64,000 nt of DNA from G963663315 sp965204925. GTDB taxonomy: Bacteria > Pseudomonadota > Gammaproteobacteria > Arenicellales > Poriferihabitantaceae. The position numbers were made by a program, and so were the translations under genes. Location of the stretch: NCBI GenBank assembly GCA_965204925.1, contig OZ242021.1, forward strand, positions 124,001 to 188,000, in the 5' to 3' direction. A model generated the notes under the pieces. It was not told the DNA's origin and made no database searches. It saw only the letters and a program-made list of their open reading frames with translations. Below are positions 1-11,800 of this stretch, in pieces. The first letter of the stretch is position 1; each line of letters starts with the position of its first letter.

Positions 1-2880
1 CCCTCGGTCACCTCAAGCGCCGCCGGAACCGATACCGTGGCCGCCGCGCTCACCGTAATGGTCACCTCCTCGCTGTCCGTATTGCCGTTGCCGTCACTGG
101 CGGTCACGGTCATCGTGTAGACGCCGGCCTGCGTCGGCACAAAGCTCAACGTCGCCTGATTGAGAGCGGTATCATCCGGCAACACAGGCTCCGTCTCACC
201 ATCCTTGCGCGTCCACACATAAGTGATCGGGTCGTTATCGGCATCCGTAGCCACCGCGGTAATATCCACCGCCTGACCAGGCCTCAGCGTGACATCGGCA
301 ATCTCCGCAAGCGCCAGCGAGGCGTCGTCATCGCTAATGGTCACCATGGTCACCGCATTGGCAAGCGTAAAGCCACCCGGCAAGGTAGACGCGGGCGCGA
401 TGGTCACCGTGAACGTCTCATCCGACTCATCGCTATCGTCATCGCCAAGCGGGATCACGATGTTCTTCTCGGTATCCGCGGCGCCGAAGGTCACCGCGGT
501 CACCGCATCGTTGTCATAGTCGCCGTTGGCCGGATCACTGGCGCCGGTCGCCGAAACGTCAGCGTAGCTCACATTGAAGGTAACCTCCTCGCCAAAGGCC
601 GCCTCCGTGGTGATCGTCACCGTGGCGTTGCTGTCCGTGCCCTCGGTCACCTCAAGCGTCGCCGGAACCGATACCGTAGCCGTCTCGCTCACCGTAATGG
701 TGACCTCTGCGCTGTCCGTATTGCCGTTGCCGTCATCGGCGGTCACGGTCATCGTGTAGACGCCGACCGCGGGCGGCGTGAACGCAAGCTGAGCCTGTCC
801 AAGATTGGTGCCCTGCGGCAGCGCAGGCTCCGTCTCACCATCCTTGCGCGTCCACACATAAGTGATCGGGTCGTTATCGGCGTCCGTAGCCACCGCGGTA
901 ATATCCACCGCCTGACCAGGCCTCAGCGTGACATCGGCAATCTCCGCAAGCGCCGGCGAGGCGTCATTGTCAGTAATCGTACCAATCGCCGTGGCATCGG
1001 AGATCGTCACGCCCGATGACGCATCCGATAACGTCACCGTGAACGTCTCGTCCTCCTCATCAACCCGATCATCCGTCACCTCCACCGTAATCGTCGTACT
1101 GGTCGCATTCGCCGCAATCGTTGCCGTCTGCGCCGTCTTCACCGCCGTGAAGTCGGCACCCTCTGTCGCACTATCCGTACTCTCGGCCGTCACCCGGTAC
1201 CCGAAGCTAATCGGCGAAGAAGGCGCCGGCGTTGCGGTCACCGTGAAGGAAAAAGTCTCGCCTTCCACAGCCGTCACATCCGCAATCGTCAACACAATCG
1301 CCGCCGCCGCGCCCACCGTAACGGTGACGTCCTCGCTGTCCGTATTGCCGTTGTCGTCATCGGCCGTGACCCGCAGCGCATAAGCGCCGGCCTCGGTGGG
1401 CACCATACTGAACTTCGCCCGATTCACTACCGCGCCCTGCGGCAATGCCGGCCCACTGACCCGCGTCCACGTCCAGCCCACGGTATCGCCGTCATCATCG
1501 GTAGCCTGCGCGGTAATCTCTACCGTCTCACCCACCTTCTTGCCGGCCGGCGCGAGCAACGGCGCCACCACCGGCGAGGAATCGTCATCGGTAATGGTGG
1601 CGGTCACCGTGGACTTGGCGATGGTGGCGTTGACCGGCTCCGAGAGAACCATCACTACCGTCTCATCCTCCTCGTCCACCTCATCGCCGGTAACCTTCAC
1701 GGTCAGCGTCTTCTCGGTATCCCCCGCGGCAAAGGTCAGCGCGCCACCGGCAAACGCCGCGTGATCCGTACCGGAAGTCGCCGTGCCACCGCCCAGCGCG
1801 TATTTAACCGTGACCTGCCGACCACTGGCCGCCGACAACGTCACCGTGAAGTCCATGTCGCTCTCGCCACTGTCGCCCTCGACCACCGCCGCGGGCGCGG
1901 CAATCGACAGCGCGGGCGCATCGTCATTGTCGGTAATGGTCAGCGTGGCCGGCGCAACGCTGTTGTCCGCAAGCGTCCCGCTCACGACCAGCGTCTCATC
2001 CGCTTCATCCAGCGCGTCATCGGTCGGGGTCAGATCGAAGGTGCCCGTAGCGCTCGATTCACCCGCCGGCACGCTGATCGTGAAGTTACCAACCGCCGCA
2101 AAGTCCTCACCCGCGGTGGCCGTAACGCCCGCTACCGATATCGCAATATCCGTATCGGCAACCGCCGTGGCCGTACCCGAACGGGTCGCCGTCACGGTCA
2201 CCTCGGTCTCGCCGGCGCCTTCGGTTACCTCGTTTGGCGCCAGCGACAACGTCCACGTCTTGTCCAGCGTGTCATTATCGGTAATGTTCACCGTGGTCGC
2301 CAGATTGCCCGCTGTGTGACCGTCCGGCAGGCTGTTGCCTTCAGCCAGGGCAAGGGTCACGATGATCGTCTCTTCGCCCTCGGCAAGCGTGTCATCGTTA
2401 ATCGGGACGCTGATCTCCTTCTCGGTATCCCCGGCGTTGAAGACCACCTCGGTCACCGCGTCATTGTCATAGTCGCCGTCGGCCACATCGGCCGCGCCGC
2501 GCGCCGTACCGCTATAGCTCACTTCGAAGGTAACCGCCTTGCCGAAGGACTCGCTGGCCGTGACCTTGAACGTGACATTACCGGCGCTCTCGGCAAACGT
2601 CAGCTTCTTCGGTACACTCACCGTGGCAGACGGCGCGGGAGTTACCGTAATCACCACCTCTTCGCTGTCCCTATTCTTGTTGCCGTCATCGGCCGTCACG
2701 GTCATCGTGTACGTACCGGTCGCGAGCGGCGTGAACGCAAGTTGCGCCTGTCCAAGACTGGCGCCCGGCGGCAGCGCCGGGGTGGTCTCACCATCCTTGC
2801 GTGTCCACGCATAAGTGATCGTATCGCCATCGGCGTCCGTAGCCGACGCGGTAATATCCACCGCCTGACCGGCCTGCACC
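1..2880 (-). CDS. Giant Calx-beta/PKD repeat protein, third in-frame segment (3' end beyond the window)
   Basis: On the minus strand this stretch is open from the junction at 2880/2881 to the window edge and codes for the same modules as the preceding segment. A PKD/Ig-like domain (motifs TDADGDTITYAWTRKDGE, then FTP and YTMTVTADDG) is followed by Calx-beta domains ending in acidic NDND or DDD calcium-type loops. Codons here start at coordinates of the class 2 modulo 3, whereas the segment upstream uses class 0, so the two are not in frame as sequenced. No start codon or ribosome site exists at its 5' end, so I treat it as the continuation of the giant gene and not as a separate gene. The C-terminus, and therefore any anchor or secretion signal there, is not visible. 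Confidence 0.75.
1698..2880. repeat. Truncated copy (1183 bp) of the giant-gene module repeat
   Basis: This block is almost identical to 4204–5386 over its full length. The match extends left, so that about 1316–2880 corresponds to 3822–5386 with a few substitutions, for example around 1678–1690 versus 4184–4196. Its length is not a multiple of three. It ends abruptly at 2880 and joins the first base of the next copy, which breaks the reading frame. Confidence 0.85.
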
Positions 2881-5800
2881 CACGGTCAGCGTCTTCTCGG
2901 TATCCCCCGCGGCAAAGGTCAGCGCGCCACCGGCAAACGCCGCGTGATCCGTACCGGAAGTCGCCGTGCCACCGCCCAGCGCGTATTTAACCGTGACCTG
3001 CCGACCACTGGCCGCCGACAACGTCACCGTGAAGTCCATGTCGCTCTCGCCACTGTCGCCCTCGACCACCGCCGCGGGCGCGGCAATCGACAGCGCGGGC
3101 GCATCGTCATTGTCGGTAATGGTCAGCGTGGCCGGCGCAACGCTGTTGTCCGCAAGCGTCCCGCTCACGACCAGCGTCTCATCCGCTTCATCCAGCGCGT
3201 CATCGGTCGGGGTCAGATCGAAGGTGCCCGTAGCGCTCGATTCACCCGCCGGCACGCTGATCGTGAAGTTACCAACCGCCGCAAAATCCTCACCCGCGGT
3301 GGCCGTAACGCCCGCTACCGATATCGCAATATCCGTATCGGCAACCGCCGTGGCCGTACCCGAACGGGTCGCCGTCACGGTCACCTCGGTCTCGCCGGCG
3401 CCTTCGGTTACCTCGTTTGGCGCCAGCGACAACGTCCACGTCTTGTCCAGCGTGTCATTATCGGTAATGTTCACCGTGGTCGCCAGATTGCCCGCTGTGT
3501 GACCGTCCGGCAGGCTGTTGCCTTCAGCCAGGGCAAGGGTCACGATGATCGTCTCTTCGCCCTCGGCAAGCGTGTCATCGTTAATCGGGACGCTGATCTC
3601 CTTCTCGGTATCCCCGGCGTTGAAGACCACCTCGGTCACCGCGTCATTGTCATAGTCGCCGTCGGCCACATCGGCCGCGCCGCGCGCCGTACCGCTATAG
3701 CTCACTTCGAAGGTAACCGCCTTGCCGAAGGACTCGCTGGCCGTGACCTTGAACGTGACATTACCGGCGCTCTCGGCAAACGTCAGCGTCTTCGGTACAC
3801 TCACCGTGGCAGACGCGGCAACCGTAACGGTGACGTCCTCGCTGTCCGTATTGCCGTTGTCGTCATCGGCCGTGACCCGCAGCGCATAAGCGCCGGCCTC
3901 GGTGGGCACCATACTGAACTTCGCCCGATTCACTACCGCGCCCTGCGGCAATGCCGGCCCACTGACCCGCGTCCACGTCCAGCCCACGGTATCGCCGTCA
4001 TCATCGGTAGCCTGCGCGGTAATCTCTACCGTCTCACCCACCTTCTTGCCGGCCGGCGCGAGCAACGGCGCCACCACCGGCGAGGAATCGTCATCGGTAA
4101 TGGTGGCGGTCACCGTGGACTTGGCGATGGTGGCGTTGACCGGCTCCGAGAGAACCATCACTACCGTCTCATCCGGCTCATCAAGTTCATCGCCGGTAAC
4201 CTTCACGGTCAGCGTCTTCTCGGTATCCCCCGCGGCAAAGGTCAGCGCGCCACCGGCAAGCGCCGCGTGATCCGTACCGGAAGTCGCCGTGCCACCGCCC
4301 AGCGCGTATTTAACCGTGACCTGCCGACCACTGGCCGCCGACAACGTCACCGTGAAGTCCATGTCGCTCTCGCCACTGTCGCCCTCGACCACCGCCGCGG
4401 GCGCGGCAATCGACAGCGCGGGCGCATCGTCATTGTCGGTAATGGTCAGCGTGGCCGGCGCAACGCTGTTGTCCGCAAGCGTCCCGCTCACGACCAGCGT
4501 CTCATCCGCTTCATCCAGCGCGTCATCGGTCGGGGTCAGATCGAAGGTGCCCGTAGCGCTCGATTCACCCGCCGGCACGCTGATCGTGAAGTTACCAACC
4601 GCCGCAAAGTCCTCACCCGCGGTGGCCGTAACGCCCGCTACCGATATCGCAATATCCGTATCGGCAACCGCCGTGGCCGTACCCGAACGGGTCGCCGTCA
4701 CGGTCACCTCGGTCTCGCCGGCGCCTTCGGTTACCTCGTTTGGCGCCAGCGACAACGTCCACGTCTTGTCCAGCGTGTCATTATCGGTAATGTTCACCGT
4801 GGTCGCCAGATTGCCCGCTGTGTGACCGTCCGGCAGGCTGTTGCCTTCAGCCAGGGCAAGGGTCACGATGATCGTCTCTTCGCCCTCGGCAAGCGTGTCA
4901 TCGTTAATCGGGACGCTGATCTCCTTCTCGGTATCCCCGGCGTTGAAGACCACCTCGGTCACCGCGTCATTGTCATAGTCGCCGTCGGCCACATCGGCCG
5001 CGCCGCGCGCCGTACCGCTATAGCTCACTTCGAAGGTAACCGCCTTGCCGAAGGACTCGCTGGCCGTGACCTTGAACGTGACATTACCGGCGCTCTCGGC
5101 AAACGTCAGCTTCTTCGGTACACTCACCGTGGCAGACGGCGCGGGAGTTACCGTAATCACCACCTCTTCGCTGTCCCTATTCTTGTTGCCGTCATCGGCC
5201 GTCACGGTCATCGTGTACGTACCGGTCGCGAGCGGCGTGAACGCAAGTTGCGCCTGTCCAAGACTGGCGCCCGGCGGCAGCGCCGGGGTGGTCTCACCAT
5301 CCTTGCGTGTCCACGCATAAGTGATCGTATCGCCATCGGCGTCCGTAGCCGACGCGGTAATATCCACCGCCTGACCGGCCTGCACCGTGACATCTTCTAT
5401 AGCATCCAGCACCGGCGAGGAATCGTCATCTATAATACGCCCGAACGCCTGCTGGTTCAGGGTAGCCTTGAACCCTGGCGGATTAGTACCCGGACCGACG
5501 ACCGGTGGTTCGCTACCCGGACCCTGCTGACCCGAAAACCCGCCCAACGGGTTTTTGGAGTTCCCTGCACTCTCCCCGCCATAAGGCTGCGCATTGACCA
5601 GCCCGGACAGACTGACGGTCAGCGTCTCATTGTCCTCATCCAGATCATCGCCGATTACCGTACCCCGGATAGTCTGCGTCAACGCGCTGCCACTAACGCC
5701 CGCGGCAAAGGTCAGCGTACCGCCGGACAGGGTATAGTCCTCACCCGATTCCGCCGTACCATCCTTCACCTGATAATCCACCGATACCGCGCGACCACTG

Positions 5801-8800
5801 GTCTCACTCAAAATAACCCGGAACTCCATCGCAGTACGCTCACCCGTATCCCCCTCGTCAACCAGGGTTTCGGTGTCGTCCGTTTGCGATGTACCCACAA
5901 TCCGCAACGTCGGCTGTTCGTCATTATCCTCAATTACTCCCCGCGCTACCCCGTCTCCAATCACCGCCGCGACCGATGGCTGCGACAATGTCACCGTGAA
6001 CGTCTCTTCGTCTTCCTCATCTATCGCGTCATCGGTCACCGCCACCGTAATCGTGGTACGGGTCGCCTTCGCCGCAATCGTCGCCGTCCGCGCCGTCTTC
6101 ACCGCAGTGAAGTCAGCGCCCTCTGTCGCCGTATCGCCACTCTCCGCCGTCACCGTGTAACGGAAGGTCACGTCCGCCGCCGGCGCCGAACTCGCGCTCA
6201 CTGTAAATTGCAGATTGCCACTCTCACTGCCCGACACATCGGCAATATCCAGTCGTATCCGATCGTTATCGGTAATGGTCACCACGGTCTGCGCATTGCC
6301 CGGTTCAAAGCCGGCCGGCAAGGGGGACGCAGGGGTGATGGCGACGATAATCGTCTCGCTGTTCTCATTCAGCGCATCATCGGTCAACGGAATCTCAATA
6401 TCCCTGGTCGTGTCGCCGGCGCCGAAGGTCACCGCGGTTACCGCATCGTTGTCATAGTCGCCGTCCGCCGGATCAGGGGCGCCGGTCGCCGTACCGCTGT
6501 AGGTCACATTGAAGGTCACTTCCTCGCCAAACGCCTCGTCCACGCTGATCGTCACCACCGCATTGGCGTCCGTGCCTTCGGTCACCGCCAGCGTCTGCGG
6601 AACCTTCACCTGCGCTTTCGCGGCCACCGTAATCACCACCTCTTCGCTGTCCCTATTGCCGTTGTCGTCATCGGCCGTCACCGCAAGGACATAACGGCCC
6701 ACCGCCTCCGGCGTAAAGCTCAACGCCGCCTGACCGAGCTTCGTACCCTGCGGCAACTCCGGCCCGCTGACCCGCGTCCACGCATAGCTCACCGTATCGC
6801 CGTCCGCGTCCGTAGCCGACGCGGTAATCTCCACCGCCCGACCGAGGCGCGCCGTGACATCGTCAATAGCCGCAAGTACCGGCGAGGAATCATCATCGGT
6901 AATGGTACCGGTCGCCGTAGCCGTACCGAGTGTGGCGTTGACCGCATTCGACAGTTCAATCACCACCGTCTCATCCGCCTCATCCGACTCATCGCCGTTG
7001 ACCACAACAATAATCTCCGCAGAACGCCGACCGGCGGCAATGGTCAACGGGCTGGAAGTGGACAGAATATAGTCCGAGATAAAACTCGCGGTGGACTGAG
7101 CAGACACCCGATAATTCACCTGCACGGCCTGACCACTGACCGCATCCAGAGTGACCGGGAACTTCATAAGCACAAAACGCTCATCCCCTTCCACCACCGC
7201 CTCCGGCGCCGCGACGCTGACCTCCGATTGCCCGTCATTGTCGCTAATGGCAAGCTGCGCATCACTAATCGTATTGCCCGACAGCGTGCCGCTGACCACA
7301 ATCGTCTCGCTCGCCTCATCCAGCGCGTCATCGGTCACTGTCAGGGAGAATGTGCCGGTCGCGCTCGACGCCCCCGCCGGTACGCCAATGGTGAAATCCC
7401 GCACCGCCGTAAAGTCCGACCCCGCCGTGGCCGTACCCCCCGCTACCGATACCGCAATATCCGTGTCAGAAACCGCCACCGCCGTACCCGCGCGCCGCGC
7501 CGTCACCGTGATCACCGTGGCGCCGCTGTCCTCGGTCACGCTCTTTGGCGCCAGCGACAGCGTCCACTCCGTGGACAACGTATCATTATCGGCAAGGGTC
7601 ACCGTGGTCACCAGATTGCCCGCCACATGACCGGCCGGCAATGTGTTGTCATCAGCCAGCGCAAGGGTCACGACAATCGTCTCATCCCCCTCGGCCAAGC
7701 TGTCATCGGTAATCGGGATGGTAATGTCCTTCGTGGTATCCGCGGCGCCGAAGGTCACCGACTCCACCGCGTCATTGTCATAGTCGCCGTTGGCCGGGTC
7801 ACCGGCGCCACTCGCCGTACCGCTATAGCTCACAGCGAACATAACTTCCTTGCCAAAGGCCGCGTCCACGCTGATCGTCACCACCGCATTACTGTCCGTG
7901 CCTTCGGTCACCGCCAGCGTCTGCGGAACCTTCACCTGGGCCGCCGGCAACACGGTAATCACCACCTCCTCGCTGTCTTTATTGCCGTTGCCGTCATCGG
8001 CGGTCACCGTCATCGTATAGATACCGGTCGCCGGTGGCGTGAACACCAGCCGCGCATTGTCAAGGTCCGTATCGCCGGGCAACTCGGGAACCCGCTCACC
8101 GCGCTTGCGCGTCCAGGACCAGCGCAACGCATCACGATCCGCGTCATTACCGGTGGCCGTAATATCCACCGTCTCGCCCAGCCGTATCTCGCGATCCGCC
8201 AGCGCATCGACTACCGGCGCGGTGTCATCATCGGTAATGGTCAACGTGACGCTCCCCGTCCCACCGGCGTTCACGAGCGTACCCAGGGTCACCACAATCT
8301 TCTCGTCTCCCTCGGGCAGATGATCCCCCACAGCCGTCACCGTAAAGGTCTGCGTCCGGGTACCGGGCGCAAATACCAACTGCGCCGCAACCTCCCCGCT
8401 CCAGTCCGTATCCCGCGCGGCGCTGCCGCCCACACTCAACGGAACGGTCACCGGACGACCGCTGACCGCATCCAGTTCCACCGTGAAGGTCGCCTCTCCA
8501 CCATCCTCCGCGAGGGTCGCCGCAGACACCGACAGCGAAACCTGCGGCAGGGGGTCATCATCGGTAATCCTGCCAACCGCCACCGCGCGCCGCGAAGAAA
8601 GCACGGCGCCGGACGGATTGACCAGGCGCAAAACCACCGTCTCATCATCCTCGTCCAGCGTGTCGCCCTTGACCGTAACCGGGATCGACCGGTGCGGTGT
8701 CACGCCCGCAGGGAAGGTCAGCGTCCTGTCCGCAGGCAGGGTAAAATCAACCCCCTCCGTAGCCGTGGAAGAAGCGTCCAGCGCATAGTCCACGGTCATC

Positions 8801-11800
8801 GCCCTGCCGATCAGCCCGATATTGTCTGCCACCAGGAAAGTCAGAGTCGTGTCCCCGCTGTCCCCTTCGGGCAAGGGGCGGAAGAACCTGATCTGTAACT
8901 CCCGCGGCGGATCATCATCGACAATGGTCACCGTGGTCTGCGCATTGCCAAGCGTCACACCGTCCGGCAACGCCCCCTTGGCAGAAATCGTCACCGTGAA
9001 GGTCTCGTCTTCCTCGTCAAAACGATCCTGGCGGATCGGTACCGTAATCGTCGCATTCGATTCTCCCGGCGCAAAGATGACCTGAGACGCGCCGTTGCCG
9101 TAATCAGCCGCTGTCGCCGTACCCCCGCGGTAACCGACCGCAAAAACCGCGCGCTCCGTAAAGGCCGTCCCTGCGGTCACCGGAATCACCACACTGCCCG
9201 CCCCTTCGCCTACCGTCATCACCGCCGGTAACGCAACCTGACCGGCGCCGACAACCACAATGGATACCACGCGACTGTCCGTATTGCCGTGACCGTCCGC
9301 AACGGTCACCGTCATCGTGTACAAACCACCCGCGGACGGCGTAAAGGTCAGGCGCGCGGCATTCAACGCGGTATCCCGCGGCAGCGCCGGTTTCTCGCCG
9401 GCCTTGCGCGCCCAGCGCCAGGTGAGCGGGTCGCCGTCCGCATCCACCGCAACAGCTTTCACCACCACAACCTGACCCTGCGCCACCGTCACCGGCGCCA
9501 ACTCCGACAGTACCGGCGAGGAATCGTCATCGACAATGCTCCCGCTCGCCGTGACCGTGCCCGGCGTGGCGTTGACCGCATTCGAGAGCTTCAGCGCTAC
9601 CGTCTCGTTGTCCTCATCCAACTGATCGCCGGTCACCTTCACCGTAACCGTCTTGCTCGTCTCCCCCGCCGCAAAGGTCAGCGTAGCGCCGGACAAGGCG
9701 CTAAAGTCACTGCCGGAAGCAGCCGTCGAAGCGCTATTATCCAGCGCATAGTCCACCGTCACCACCCGACCACCAGGCGCCGACAGGGACACCGTGAAGT
9801 CCATATCGGTCGTGCCGTTGTCACCCTCCGTAACCGCCGCAGGCGCCGTCACCGATACCGACGGCGGAGCGTCATTGTCGGCAATGGTTCCGCGCGCCAC
9901 CCCATCCCCAATCACAATATCCGCAGGCGCATCCGATAATGTCAGCGTAAAGGTCTCGTCCGCTTCATCCAGCGCGTCATTAACTACGTTAACCGGAATG
10001 TCCACCGCGGTCGTATTGGCCGCTATCTTCGCCGTACCCGACACCGCCGTGAAATCCTCGCCCGCCAACGCCGTATCACCGCTCTCTGCCGTCACCGCGT
10101 AACGGAAGGTCACGTCCGCCACAGGCGCCACACTGGCGCGCACCGTAAAGGCAAACGGGGAACCCTCCGCAGCTTTCACATCCGCCGCCGACAGGACAAT
10201 GCGATCATCGTCAACAATGGTCGCCGCAGCCGTCACCCCGGCAGCGTCCGCGGCAAAACGGCCGCCACGACCGACACCGCCCAGCGCCACGCTGAACGTC
10301 TCGTCCGACTCGATGCGGGTATCCCCCACTACCCGAACCGCGAATGCCGCCTTCTGTGTGTTCGCCCGTATGCGCGCCGTGACCGGACGGGTGACCGCAA
10401 TAAAATCCTCGCCCGCGGTCGCCGTATCTCCATCCTTCGCCAGCGCCGTCCACGTAAACACGACATCAACCGGCGGCGCCGGTTGCGCCCGCGCCGTCAT
10501 CACCAGACGACTGTAACCGCTGTCTCCCTCGCTAACCGATTGCCCGGCAAGGGTCAGCAACGAGCGCTCATGAATCTTGCCGGTTACCGACCCGGAGGCG
10601 GCCAGAACCGCCTGCCCCACCGCGCCACCCAGCGAAATCGCCAGATTCTCGGTCGCGTCTCCATCCGCCGCTATGACAAATCGCGCCACGCCCGAACCGC
10701 CGGAAAATACAACCTGCGCAGGCGGGGCGGTAAAGTCCGCAGCCGATACCCCCACATAGTCCCAGCTCACCGCTACCGTGTCGGCAAAGTCCGCGCTCGG
10801 CAGGAAAATACGACCGCCATCCGTAGTCGCCACCGCGCGCAAGGCAACCGTCAACGTCTCGCCCTCAAATAACGCGCGACCACTCGCAGACGTCAGCAGA
10901 ATGCCGTCATTGTCCATAATGCGCCCGTTGACCGCGCTCGCCTTACCCACCGCATAACCCTTGCCGGATAACAGCTTGACACGGTATCTCTCACTGCCCT
11001 CCAGCGCGGCATCGTCCACCGTGGGTATCGAAATCGTGGCCGAACGGCCGCCGCCAAACGATACTCCGCTCACCGCGCGCGTCAGTCCGCCACGGATATC
11101 CGCCGCCGCAAAACCACTGCCGGATAGCGGCTCCAGCTGCAAGCGCAACGTCGCCACACTCGCAATGTCCATGTCCGAGGTCACCGTCAGCGCAATCTTC
11201 TCCCCCTCGGTCACCACCGCCGGAGCCGACAGGGTCAGCGTCGGTTCCACCTCGTCATTGTCATAAATGCTGACGCTCTGCTGCCTGTTCGACCGTGATC
11301 CGGACTCAAAACGGGCATTGACCGGGGAACCCAACTCTACAAAAATGTTTTCCGTCTCCTCAACCAGACTATCGTCGGTGACCGCCAGGGTGAACGACGC
11401 CTCCTTCTCGCCGGGCGCAATGCGCAACGTCTCGGGAATCGTACCGCTATAGTCCACCCCGGACGTGGCCGAACCACTGACCTTCACCGGAATCGTCACC
11501 TCCTTGCCACTGGTGATACCGGAGAATTTGAATCTCACGTTAAAAACAACGCTGCTGTCCTCTCCCTCACCCCACAACGTCGAAAGCCTTGCGCGTTTGC
11601 CGCCCTCGTACAATATTCGGGTAAAATACACAACCGGCGCCGGATCACTGTCCTCAATGGTCAACGTCGCCGGCGTGAAGGAGGCGCCCGCCAATTCACC
11701 CGTGAAACCAACCGTCACATCCTCCTCGTCCATCCGATCGTCAAGCAAGGTCAAACGGAAAACCGCCGACGCCTCGCGACTACCCGCCGGTACCGTCACC

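Noticed and set aside
1..5600. CRISPR array or DNA-satellite interpretation of the repeats
   Set aside because: Repeat units are hundreds of bases long, coding, and without uniform short repeats and unique spacers.
2944..8898. A 1984-codon open frame on the plus strand, opposite the giant gene
   Set aside because: It is rich in Arg, His and Gly, has no recognisable domain, and repeats with the modules of the minus strand. Long antisense frames are expected opposite GC-rich repetitive coding sequence.
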